DNA from: Histoplasma ohiense | Lineage: Eukaryota > Ascomycota > Eurotiomycetes > Onygenales > Ajellomycetaceae | Length of the DNA: 64,000 nucleotides | Assembly (NCBI GenBank): GCA_017607445.1 | Contig: JAEVHH010000001.1 | Location: forward strand, 7,440,001-7,504,000 | Direction: 5' to 3' | In this document: piece by piece, positions 37,675-47,364 of the stretch | Numbering within the stretch: position 1 is the first letter of the stretch | Layout of the letters: each line of letters starts with the position of its first letter | Translations under genes and position numbers: made by a program | The notes under the pieces: model-generated | Databases searched by the model: none | What the model was told of the DNA's origin: nothing | What the model saw: only the letters and a program-made list of their open reading frames with translations

Positions 37675-38112
37675 CTACTGCTCCAACATCCCCGGCCCAT
37701 CACCCTCCAACTCCCTGAGCTTGCTCTCAAGTCTCTCCACACTCGCCCTCAGCTCTCTGACCACCGAGTCCGCACCCTCCGTCACCCTGCGCATCTCCTC
37801 CAGATGCCTCCCCTCAATCTCCTCAATCCGCTTAACCCGTTCGCCCAACATACCCCTCATCTCCTCAATTTGCTGATCCTGTTCCTCCAGCTCCCTCTCC
37901 AGCCGCTTTATATGCCGCCTCCCGACCATATTCACCTTGTCTATTAGATTGTAGATGGGCGTGATCTGTTCTGTGCTGACGTTTCCCACCGCTGCTTGCT
38001 TGGCGATGTAGATAATGGAGGCGGCGATGTCATTGGCTACTGCTGCGATGCGACGGGATTTTTCCTCTGGGGAGAGCATTTCGAGGCCTGTTAGGCTGAG
38101 GGCGTTGGACAT
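37675..38112 (-). CDS. Small coiled-coil protein of unknown function
   Basis: This intronless frame encodes 145 residues. The N-terminal half (residues 1-65) is mixed, with SPEEKSRRIAAVANDIAASI and ITPIYNLIDKVNMVGRRHI. From about 66 to 138 the sequence is Glu/Arg/Leu-rich with heptad-like spacing (RLERELEEQDQQIEEMRG, then VRELRASVERLESKLRELE), so a parallel coiled coil is expected. No signal peptide, membrane segment or catalytic motif is present. The coherent composition and complete helix support a real gene. A function cannot be named. It is upstream of, and co-oriented with, the heme peroxidase. Confidence 0.65.
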   Translation of the reverse strand: MSNALSLTGLEMLSPEEKSRRIAAVANDIAASIIYIAKQAAVGNVSTEQITPIYNLIDKVNMVGRRHIKRLERELEEQDQQIEEMRGMLGERVKRIEEIEGRHLEEMRRVTEGADSVVRELRASVERLESKLRELEGDGPGMLEQ

Positions 38113-39460
38113 GGGAGAGATAGGTAGGTAAAGTAGGCTTTGGTGGTGGAGGCGTGGTATTTAAAACAAATCCGGTTTTAATTTAATTTAATTTAATTTT
38201 GGTGCGGATGCCTTGAATCTTGCGTGAATGTGCGCTCCACATGGTAATTTTATGAGCTGCCCTGCGGGTGGTGGCCCGTCAATGTGACGTCTTCTTCAGT
38301 TGCCTTATATATTCCTTGATAAACCCCCTACAATTGCGACATCCTGAGTATGTACAGTACAAAGGAGGAGGAACAAGAGCTGTGCGTCTTCCGGTGTGCG
38401 GGTGGGAATTGCAGGAACCCGGACATCTAAAAGGAAACAATCACCACAGTCTTTGGATACCACGGGGATAGGGGCATGGATGAACTCACTGGATAGCCAA
38501 TGCAAAACATAAAGAGATTGACGTACAGTACTTCTCTCCCTTCTGTAACACTACTTCCATGTCAGTTTTAAACGCATCGGATATGATGCATTTCATAATC
38601 CACCTCCCGCAAAAGGCGAGACAATGAAAACCACTAGCCCAGTATGTAAGTTAACCCCTCTTGTTTAATCTGACTAGGGCTGAGGATATAGATCAAGATA
38701 CATATTATTTAGGTTGGAATAAAGCGCTTGAGACGATTTGAGTATTTTCGGACCGGTTCCGGAATGTCACCTTCATTATCAGGAGACAATTGATATCAAC
38801 CCAGCGTGTATCGAAATCTGTTAGGCCACTGGGACATAAGAGTCACAGCCTTCATAAATATACCTAAGTACCACATATACATATACCGCGTATGGGGAGA
38901 TGGATTTCGACAGGGGATTGAATGCCCTGGGACAACGACCATCAGAGTCATCGCCAATGTCTCATTGGAAAAAAAAAAATAAAAATAAAAATAAAAAAAA
39001 ATTGACAAGGCCTCAAGCCGTACTCCAGATGAAGCATCGTATCGGTTTAATCATAGGAAATGAAAGCTTTTAGCTGTTCTTTGCCCGTATCATGGAGGCG
39101 TGTGGTGCATGGCCTGGATTCATTCATTCGTCTTTGGACCCCGCGATAAACGCCCAGGCATAACTAGTTATAGAGAGCATTAATTATTTATCCTCCTCCT
39201 CGCCCTGGAACAAATATCTCCTCAGGATGGTTTTCTCGACTCCATCCAGAGCAGACTGTAATCAGTTAGATCGGAGCACCCAGATACCAATATGAGTCAT
39301 CTGCTATGCCCTTGCTATGTCGGAGTTATTCTACTGGTATCAATCTCAGCTGAAGGTGACTGGAGGCTGGTGTGTCAGGTAAAATCTCACGGAGCCATAT
39401 AACCATCCTTCAATCAATCGCATACTACTCCGTAGAAGTACTTCCATCCCCATCTCAACC
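38113..39460. other. Divergent intergenic region
   Basis: 1.35 kb between two divergent genes. It contains (TTTAA)n at about 38177-38198 and an A/T-rich run at 38970-39001. Promoters for both neighbours must lie here; none can be pinpointed. Confidence 0.5.
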
Positions 39461-40666
39461 ATGCTGACGCTCCTAGACCTTCCCGTAGACATACTATGGC
39501 GACTCCCTCTCTATGTCGACAACATCGAAACGCTCATCACCTTAGCGGGCACCTGTCGCAAGCTCCGCTCCGTCTGCTCCAACACCCTCCCACAGACAAT
39601 CTTCCAGCTAGCCGCCGCCTCCGCTCCGACATTCTTCTCCCCACACCCCCACTTCCTCGTCATGGCTGTGGCCCCGCAAATCCGCGACTGGGCCCTTGGC
39701 AACGAGGAGAATAGCCGCCGTCTCCGCTTGGCATTCCAGGGCGGTATCGAGAGTCTGTACGAGTTTTGCGTGAACGACAAGAGCCTCAACGCTGGGCTTA
39801 CACTCGACAGGATCCGAACGCTCTATGAAGCCCGCTTCTCGGTTATTAACCCTTTCGCGGACAAAATCGACAAAATGGCCGGCAACCAGTGGTACGAAGC
39901 GGAAAACTTTTGGAGCGGCGGCGTCAGCGAGCCTGACACTGTCTATTCCGATTCGAACCGCGCGGCGATGCAGATTATCATCTACGGCGAGCTGTTTGGG
40001 AGCAGCATGCGTCCGTTTCTGGAGTCAGGAGCTAGAGGGCACAGGACGGGTTCGGGTTCGGGTTCGGGTTCGGGTTCGGGTTCGGATTCGGATTCGGATT
40101 CGGATTCGGATTCGCCTCTACCGTTTTTTGATCTGGAAACTCGGCTCGACTTTATCAAGTACTGCGTCCCAGACTCGGTGTGCCAGGACTATCCGGGCTT
40201 GCATGTGCTGCCTGTCGGGCCCTATGCGCCGGAGAACAGGGAAGATTTGCCAGCTGATCAATATGCACTGCGACATATTTTGGGGTGCCGGAGGTGGCGC
40301 CGCATGTGGGCGGATGCGATGGCGATGGTAGGTCCACTTTTTGCGGCGTGGGATGCGGAGAATCGTCCCTGGGACGAAGAACAACCGGGCGGTGAAGTTG
40401 ACGGAGTATGGAGATTGAAATTGTTCAGAAATGCGCTGCAGACTATGGGGCTTGAGGGGATGCAACTGGTGACTTTGCCGCGGGAGAAGATTTCTCCCGA
40501 CGTCTTAGCGAAAGCACGCGGGATGCGAGCGCAGATTGAAGTGTTGCGGGAGCCGCCGCCGGTGTATACTGTTGGCGATTACCTGAGGGCTTCGGTTTCA
40601 CAGGCGCCTGATCCGGCGCAGGACATTTACGTCTGCATGGCGGCATACTGGCCCGGGACTGATTAA
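39461..40666 (+). CDS. F-box-like protein with Ser-Gly/Ser-Asp repeat tract
   Basis: This intronless frame encodes 401 residues. The start (LDLPVDILWRLPLYVDNIETLITLAGTCRKLRSVC) is a divergent F-box: LP-x-DIL, a hydrophobic middle and a CRKLRSVC end. Residues from about 197 to 219 are alternating Gly-Ser then Asp-Ser, encoded by a hexanucleotide minisatellite. After the repeat, DLETRLDFIKYCVPDSVC and HILGCRRWRRMW look like a conserved fungal region. I take it as a substrate-receptor-like or F-box-only protein; the substrate is unknown. The repeat divides the chain into two ordered halves and would act as a flexible linker. Confidence 0.72.
   Translation: MLTLLDLPVDILWRLPLYVDNIETLITLAGTCRKLRSVCSNTLPQTIFQLAAASAPTFFSPHPHFLVMAVAPQIRDWALGNEENSRRLRLAFQGGIESLYEFCVNDKSLNAGLTLDRIRTLYEARFSVINPFADKIDKMAGNQWYEAENFWSGGVSEPDTVYSDSNRAAMQIIIYGELFGSSMRPFLESGARGHRTGSGSGSGSGSGSDSDSDSDSDSPLPFFDLETRLDFIKYCVPDSVCQDYPGLHVLPVGPYAPENREDLPADQYALRHILGCRRWRRMWADAMAMVGPLFAAWDAENRPWDEEQPGGEVDGVWRLKLFRNALQTMGLEGMQLVTLPREKISPDVLAKARGMRAQIEVLREPPPVYTVGDYLRASVSQAPDPAQDIYVCMAAYWPGTD
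40050..40113 (+). repeat. Composite hexanucleotide minisatellite (TCGGGT)n(TCGGAT)n
   Basis: About six units with GGG/GGT codons pass into about five units differing by a single G-to-A, so the encoded peptide changes from Ser-Gly to Ser-Asp repeats without a frame change. It lies within the F-box-like gene. Confidence 0.92.
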
Positions 40667-42335
40667 GGTTGCGGAAGATTAACTCCATGGCATTAACTTA
40701 AATACTCGAATTGTTTGGTCGGGCAGCAATTCATACATCTGCATTCTCTATAGAGTAAATATTAAGTCATTGGAAATTTTATTAAATTTAAATATATATT
40801 ACTGTATTAATTGATTTTTTTTTTTTTTTTTTTATGGTGGATATTAACTTTATCGAACGCCGAAGCCTTTCATTACAACCCGAATTCGGTTCAGTTGCTG
40901 GGTTATCTAAATAACCAACAAGGAGGTTTGGAGGGAACCACTTGGGTTAACTAGATATTGCAATACAACTAAGATCTCAGCCTCGAGACAAGCAATCAAA
41001 TTTGCAGAACTGCCCTCAGCACAGCTTTCCGCAGGCCTCCACCCAGAATCGGGACATGAAAATTCTCCGAAGTCCTTCCAAGTGCTTGCCCCCTTCCCCC
41101 CCCATTAGTTCATATTACTGATGTGTATCCTTATAATACCTAGGTGTCATGATTTCACGTCAGCTTGCCGCACGATTTAAAACACCCTCAACTTCGCGAC
41201 TCTCTGGGATGCAGTTCAATTCTTATAATCTCTCCCCTGGATTGACCAACACTCGCTCAATTATGAACTCGCCTTCGAAAACTCTCAATTCCCCCTATAT
41301 TCCAAAGAAACGCAGCGGGGATTAGTCTTGAACGAAATGTTGGGATTCCAACGAAGGAACCGGAGGAGCCTTTGCAGCTCGGTACAAAGCTTGTTAGTCA
41401 ATCAGGGATTCAATACCAGGTTGATCAAATACTTCAACACAGGACCGAGCCTACATTAGCCTGTGTTTACTCCGGCTATCTCGTATCCCTGCACTGACAA
41501 GGAGGAAATTCTGCAGCTCTCAGCAATAAGACTAGCCCATGCGCTTCGAGGTAGAAATCGATCTGAGGACAAAAGCCGAAGGAATGGTGGATACGGTAGC
41601 TTAATTATGTGGTTAGGCACCAATGGGAGTTGAGACGAAATGATCCAACCTCGTCTGCATAGCTAATTTCGAACGTAACTCACCATTGCTTTGCCGTGGC
41701 GTTTCAACGTCTTTTACGCTCTTTTGAACCTTGGTCGACTTGCAGACCATCTGTCGTCCGATAGCATTTGTATGTAGCATTGAGTAGTGCTCTGCGGTGG
41801 GCCAAATCAGTTGGGAGTTGTAGCAGATTTCGTCCCGTTGCACATGGTGGGCTTTTCTGCCTATCCTTTATTGTCGAGGGTAGACGCTCCGCTGAGGATA
41901 TGATTTGAACACATGCTGTCCGAGTACTACTGGGAAGCATTGGCAAGCTAACATTGGACATTTGAAATAGCGCGCAATCCATCATTATCTCATCCGGGAG
42001 TGATAACTATTTCATTGTAGTCTCATTATTGTAGATTTTACGTGCCAATGACACTGCTTCATTGTTTCACAGAACTGGAGCAATTTCTCTTAACCCTAGG
42101 GCCAACATTTTTGGCTTATTGAGTATGCTAAAGTTGCCATGGCAACGTTTTGACTTGGTGTCGCCCTCAGCACTGTATTACTTCATAGGGTTCTGGACAC
42201 CACAAGTCACTGTAGCAACTAGCTAGGGGATAAACCGGTTCTTTAATTACCCCTTAGATCTGGTGTCGCAGTCACGAGGCCTATAGAGATATTCCGTCTG
42301 GCCCATATTATTGCTCGCCAAAGGTGGCAGAACCT
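40667..42335. other. Convergent intergenic region, AT-rich
   Basis: 1.7 kb between the F-box-like gene and deoxyhypusine synthase. It contains a T-run at about 40818-40833 and AT-rich sequence at 40700-40860. Short minus-strand frames near 41613-41985 show no family resemblance. No gene is supported. Confidence 0.5.
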
Positions 42336-43619
42336 TCAGCGCCGAGCGCCTTCCGGGAGAGATGAACCACTCCAAGGCTGTCCCTTCGCAGGAGCCTCTT
42401 TTACCTCGTCATCAGGCTTGGCAAATGTAGCAGCAACGATCATGGGGAAACAAGCAGTCGCTTCGACGAAGACCTAGGACAGAAAGTCAGTACATTGCCT
42501 AGGAGAGTCCGAATTTCAAGGATCGACGGTGACATGCCTTCACACTGCTTGCCCCAGCCTTAATTTTGCCCCAGCTCACAGCTTCATCCGTGCTTGCACC
42601 TGCATCACTACCATCGAACTCCTGGTTGGTATTGATGTACACTGCGCTCTCGGCTCCATTCCTCATCAAGCAAGCGTTCGCGATGTGATGCTTGACAACA
42701 CCTCCTCCTAGAATAATCATTCCAGCTCGCTTCGCAAAGACACCTAAAGTGTTGATACATCGAATGTCTTCGACAATGTCAATTTTCAGCTGTAGAGGCG
42801 ATGACTTGAAAGTGTGGAAGTATGCCATGTCACCGAGACTGCCGTCCATCAATGCCGGACAGAATATTGGGATATTGTTCTTATATGCCCAATAGCAGAC
42901 TGAGCGCTCGTCATTGATCTCTTTTCCGAGTCGATGGATAACCTTGGAGGGAGTCCAGTTGATTTCCTCTTCAGTGCCTTTGCTCGCCTCCTGCTCTTCC
43001 AACATTTTGTCGAGAATCGGCACAACCCATTCTTCGAACGCGCAATAGTTCTTGTTTGGGACTAACAGATTACCTATTCGATTTAGCCCCTGATCCCGAA
43101 GTAATGCACCTGATGTGTTAAATGCGCCCATATATGTATCTCCTATGCACTTGATCAAGTCTTCTTCTATACCACCAGCGGTCGTCACCACGGCCGACAC
43201 GTGCTTATGTTCAACTAGGTACCGAAACACGCCACGCAGACCAGAAGATATGAGATTTGAGGTGTAGCCAAGGAATATGGTCGTTTTTTCGCGGGTTTCA
43301 GGACATCGCCAGGTTCTCTGCAGTAGTATTAGTTTCCTCGACGAAGTGAAGCATACTGGGAAATGTAGCAACATTGCGGGAGACTCCATACCATCTCGTT
43401 TATGATTCGCACAGCTTCACTGATTGAGCTTGCTTGAAATCCCATATTGCTCGTTTCGTTGATCAGATCTTCCACGGTGATAGCCCTTCCAGCATAATCA
43501 TTGAAATTCAGCTCCTTGACTTTCTGTGCACCTTTTGGCATGTCAACCGATTGCTTGAGGACCGCTGCTGTGGACACCGATGGTACGGCACTCGTGCCAT
43601 CAACTCCGTTCCCCGCCAT
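42336..43619 (-). CDS. Deoxyhypusine synthase
   Basis: Three minus-strand exons, 43619-43392, 43317-42538 and 42473-42336, encode 381 residues. The enzyme transfers the aminobutyl group of spermidine to one Lys of eIF5A, using NAD, in the first step of hypusine formation. Motifs include TTIFLGYTSNLISSGLRG, VVTTAGGIEEDLIKC, GGGVVKHHIANAC (His286, active-site base region) and EAVSWGKIKAG with catalytic Lys327. The first intron is GT-AG. The second begins GC: after ...SSVK the only donor keeping phase with VFVEATACFPMIVAATF is AAG|GCATGT, so this is a GC-AG intron. The C-terminal extension beyond the core is short and charged. It lies next to the transposon island, whose LTR-like sequence is about 0.4 kb upstream of its start. 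Confidence 0.95.
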
Positions 43620-43960
43620 ACTTGCATCCCTGGTCCTACAGATTCGATTTGTTTGAGTGTTCGGGTGACGGGTAGACTCTCTTTGCAGGCTGCCTTTATT
43701 CAGCAATCTAATGTTTGAGGAAAGACAGTATGCCTTTCTTTGACTGTGCTGGATGATATTTGTGCTGCTGAACAAGAGGTTGCGTCATTAAGATTTTGAC
43801 AGTATTTTGAGTCGGCGGGGGATCATGTGGATGTGGGTTAAACCCTAAGCGACCCCAGAACTTATCTCAGCAAGCTCAGACGCTTCGCAGGATAATTGCT
43901 GTTTTATGTGGGATGGTTAATTCTTCTCATTGTGCGATCGCTAGCTAACTATATAGGGGT
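43620..43960. other. Promoter side of deoxyhypusine synthase, adjoining LTR-like sequence
   Basis: A short spacer between the deoxyhypusine synthase start and the Copia remnant. How far the LTR-like sequence extends into it is not determined, so part of the promoter may be element-derived. Confidence 0.35.
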
Positions 43961-44660
43961 AATCACGTGCGGTGGAGGGCCGCCTGGGCAACTAGTGCCC
44001 AACACCCCCCCACACGCCAACATGCATGATGTGTTTCTATGAATCTTCCATGCTAGCTATCTCAACTTGGATCATTCCAAAATCATGCTACATATAGAAA
44101 TTTAATCATTCTTGCTGTTATCAGTGAAAAGTCCTAGTAAATCAATGAAATACCTAAATGCCACTGTGCCCAGAGGTTTGGTTAATCCATCTGCTATCAT
44201 ATTCTCAGTGGGAATATGTTTAATAGAAATAACACCTTCATTCAATTGTGTGTGAGAATAGTGGAAGCAAGTGTTGATATGCTTGCTGTGCACTGTGATC
44301 ACAGCAACAGTAGCTAGATCAATTGAATCTTTATTATCTGCTCTGATAGACAAGAGATTCTTTGCTGTAACAAATCATCTTGCTAACATCTGTAAGTTTA
44401 TCTTTATAGATATTTCCATCATTGTTGTATCTGCTGTTCTCCATCTCCCATTTAACTCTTGCTTCCATGGTGTGCTCAGTAGGGAATTCTGGGGGAATAG
44501 ATGCAGGTATTTCACTCATTCTATTGGGACTTCCATCACTAATAAAATTCAGTACTTGGAGCTCAGTGGCAAGACCTAGTATCATGTTGTACCATAGGTT
44601 CCATTTCCTAGAAGAATCCAAGAAAAGTGATGTTTTTGATGAGGAATTTTCTGCTGACAT
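43960..44660 (-). mobile_element. Internally deleted Ty1/Copia retrotransposon remnant
   Basis: On the minus strand a frame opening at 44660 resembles the start of Copia Gag (RKWNLWYNMILGLATELQVL). After about 90 codons it meets, near 44350-44390, a second frame matching the end of Copia RNase H: ADNKDSIDLA, then SKHINTCFHYSHTQL and IPTENMIADGLTKPLG. Protease, integrase and reverse transcriptase are absent, so an internal deletion of several kilobases has occurred and the two ends are out of frame. Downstream on the same strand, at 44013-44005, is a purine tract (GTGGGGGGG on the minus strand) followed at 44004 by TGTTGGGCACTAG. This fits a polypurine tract and the 5' edge of a 3' LTR extending to lower coordinates. 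The element is non-autonomous and no restored sequence is proposed. Confidence 0.75.
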
Positions 44661-44779
44661 CTTGGTCGTTGTATATAGATATAAAACCGATATAGAATCG
44701 AATGGATAATCGATATAAAATCAAATGAATATAATCAATATAGGATTGAATGGATATAATCGATATAGAATACGCCGCT

Positions 44780-45035
44780 ATCTCTCGCCGATATGTAGGT
44801 CGATGAGGATTGGATAGATATAGATATAGATATAGATATAGATATAGATATAGATATAGATATTGCTGCAATCGTCGCCGATGAGGAGGTCGGTGAGATC
44901 AGATAGATAGATATAATCAAATAGATATCTTTGCCGATAAGGAGGTCGGTATGGATAGATATCAAGATAGATATAGATAGATATCTTTGCCGATAAGGAG
45001 GTCGGTATGGATAGATATCAATATAATTGAATAGA
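44780..45035. repeat. GATA-rich microsatellite and minisatellite
   Basis: A tract of AGATAT units at about 44812-44862 is followed by two near-identical copies (about 44921-44965 and 44977-45021) of a unit containing CTTTGCCGATAAGGAGGTCG, with two more diverged copies around 44790 and 44875. It lies on the Gag side of the Copia remnant. ORFs here (for example minus-strand LYLYLY repeats) are artefacts. Confidence 0.85.
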
Positions 45036-45066
45036 TAGTGATAGGTAGCTAACCCGGGCTCATAAC

Positions 45067-45473
45067 TGTCGGAACTGGATAAGTCCGAATATTGACCCAA
45101 ATACTGAATATCGAATAAGTAAATTAACTCCAGTAATTACATGATAACCAGGCAGTATTTATAAGAAAGAGAATGCTTGAACATATGATGGGGGCAGTGC
45201 TGGTATACATCGGAGCAGTGATCCAGTTTCCGGAATTGAGATAATAGAAGATCCTTGCTAGTGTATATTGACATCCCTATTGCTCACTATAATGTCACGT
45301 GATAATACCTATTTAAGCAGTGCTGCGCCGGCTCGATAGTTACAATCAACCAACCTTCCACTTCCATCGGTATACAAGTATTGATTTTACTGATAGAGTA
45401 GTATATTATAACTTACAGTATCTCAGAAATATATTGATAATAATATTGACTGGAGTATAATGGTTACTGGACA
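45067..45473 (+). mobile_element. Candidate solo LTR
   Basis: The segment begins TGTCGGAACTGG and ends TTACTGGACA, so its ends are inverted (TGTC/GACA). Internally at about 45296-45320 it has CACGTGATAATACC then TATTTAAG, plausible LTR promoter sequence. A similar CACGTGATTACCCC then TATATAG occurs on the minus strand just inside the LTR-like sequence at about 43950-43970. No clear target-site duplication was found, so the boundaries are tentative. Confidence 0.4.
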
Positions 45474-45639
45474 GTGTGTTGGTGATGTTAAAAAGTTCTA
45501 CATCATTTCAATGTTATCATGATATTGAATTTTTGATGTATCAATGATGTGAATATGGGTTGCAAGCAGTGACATGTGACTGATATAGAACAGTGGAATC
45601 ACTGTGTAATCACTGTAAATTAACCCTACATTCTTCTGG

Positions 45640-45835
45640 TATGGAGAGTTCTAAGGACCTCCCGTGATATAAGCAGCGAGATCCTCTGTTGGAAGCATTG
45701 GATTGGGTGATTCGTACCTCTAAACCACCACAGCGCTGGTGGTGATTGAGCTCTTTAGCCCCAGTGACCTAATATCCTCGACCCGCCGCTTACATGGCTC
45801 TATCTTCAGTGATGTCATATCTTTAGAGCAATTAT
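45640..45835. repeat. Dispersed repeat, copy A
   Basis: This AT-rich island segment contains GTTCTAAGGA, AAGCAGCGAGATC, CCCGCCGCTTACA and a block ending near GCCCCAGTGACCTAA. The same blocks recur at 49150-49395 in a different order, so these are two rearranged copies of a local repeat family. Confidence 0.6.
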
Positions 45836-46172
45836 CAATTCCAGCTTAGCAGTGATTATCTGCTTTGGTATAGCGCTGGCACCTTAGTGCGGGTTTCTTG
45901 CAAGTAACTCGTCTGAGAGGGGGTGATGAAGCCCTGAGCTTTCTAGTGCAATAACAACTCTTGTTGGACGTCTGACACCATTCTGATACGCACATGGCTT
46001 GCCACAGTGGCTATAGCATAAATGACGTCACAAAGCAAGCAAGGGTGATGTACAGTACTTAAGGATTGAAAAGTAAGGCAGGACTGCCCCTTGCAAAACA
46101 CCCACAAAACCAACTCTCATCCAAGTACGGAGCATCAAACACGATTGTGGCTTACAGAAGCCCCCGTCAGAT

Positions 46173-46676
46173 ATGCCCTACAACCTACATCAACGATACT
46201 ACCTACGGGAACGGGGTCAGACCCAACAAGACCAGCCGCCAACCAGACAAAACAGGAAACGGAAGCGTCGAGCAGCCGAACAACACCCCAAGTCAACACG
46301 GACAGGAGCACATCTAGGCAGGAGAAGTCAGGACAATAGAGATTCTCCTAGTCCGGCCGCAGCCCCCCAAGACCAAGAACAGCAACAACCGCCACCACCT
46401 GCTGCCAACGACGAAATGCACCCATGGCTCAAGGCGATGGGATACGAGGAGGTGGACTTTATTGTCGACCCAGAAGCTGGTCTTAAAGAGGGTGAAGAGC
46501 CTCCGCATTTAGGGACCGTGGAAGAAGAAGACCCTGATCTTTTGAACTACGGACCTTGGCCAGAAACAAATATCCAGATCCACCCGGCGACCCGGGATGC
46601 AATTGAAGCCTCGAAGAATCCATTCTTTATATCTTGGCTGAGGGGGTGGGACAGGATGCATGCACCGAGAGGTTGA
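46173..46676 (+). CDS. Orphan 167-residue ORF in the transposon island
   Basis: A single frame begins MPYNLHQRYYLRERG. It has a basic N-terminal half (NRKRKRRAAEQ, NLS-like), a Gln/Pro stretch, and an acidic C-terminal half with MHPWLKAMGYEEVDFIVDPE and YGPWPETNIQIHP. Composition is coherent rather than random, and it ends in a normal TGA. It matches no family I can name. It may be a small lineage-specific protein or a transposon-derived fragment. Its island context and lack of introns make the latter plausible. Confidence 0.4.
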   Translation: MPYNLHQRYYLRERGQTQQDQPPTRQNRKRKRRAAEQHPKSTRTGAHLGRRSQDNRDSPSPAAAPQDQEQQQPPPPAANDEMHPWLKAMGYEEVDFIVDPEAGLKEGEEPPHLGTVEEEDPDLLNYGPWPETNIQIHPATRDAIEASKNPFFISWLRGWDRMHAPRG

Positions 46677-47360
46677 GAAGAGATCCGCCTGATAAGAGAT
46701 TGGCAAAAGTTGATTTTAATTGAATAATACATATCTACTGTGCATGTACTGCCAATGCTCTATCTGTAATTTTGCTCTCATGAATGACAACAAAATATCA
46801 GCATATTCAATAAGTATTTATCTACCAACTCGGTATTGTTAAAACATGGATCCCCTGATGCCTCCCAGCGTCCACTACTTCTCAGCCATTCGCTTTGTTA
46901 ACCCTCTGCAACTCTCTCTCGTTCCCGTCTGCTCACTCTCTCACACCAGTACACTGGTTGTGATGACTGCTTTTCTTGTTCTAACTGACAAAATTACCTA
47001 TTCAGGAGGCATATCAGCATATCCCATGGACATCAGAAGTCTGCCTTCTCTAGCTATGGAATCAATTATTTAAGTACCTGCAAGGGTTATGTGAATGGAA
47101 ACCCTCTGGGAGGCGCAGAGAGCTCCATTAAAGTGACTATTTGCAATTCACGCTTTCTAAACATACAGCATCGAGCCTGGCTTTCTCGATGCAAAGGTAA
47201 CTCAGTTGGTCGGCGGTCTTTCACTACCACTCCCGCTTGTGAATATATATCTAGCTAGCATGAGGCATCTAGATATAAATCTCCCTTCGGTTGCTCTGAG
47301 CGAGAGTTTCCTCTCTCACACAATTCTTGTTCTTCCAACTTGACCTCGTTCGGCTATTAA
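46677..47360. other. Non-coding stretch in the island
   Basis: AT-rich spacer without a supportable gene. A sequence at about 47190-47215 resembles a tRNA A-box (TAACTCAGTTGG) but no T-arm follows. A C/T-rich segment precedes the broken gene that starts near 47365. Confidence 0.4.
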
Positions 47361-47364
47361 GATA

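Noticed and set aside
37337..37876. 179-codon plus-strand frame
   Set aside because: It overlaps the antisense of the coiled-coil gene and has no recognisable feature.
44608..45100. Minus-strand Tyr/Leu/Ile-repeat frames
   Set aside because: They translate the GATATA micro/minisatellite.
47185..47240. tRNA gene suggested by an A-box-like TAACTCAGTTGG
   Set aside because: No T-arm GGTTCRANYCC follows and no cloverleaf can be drawn.
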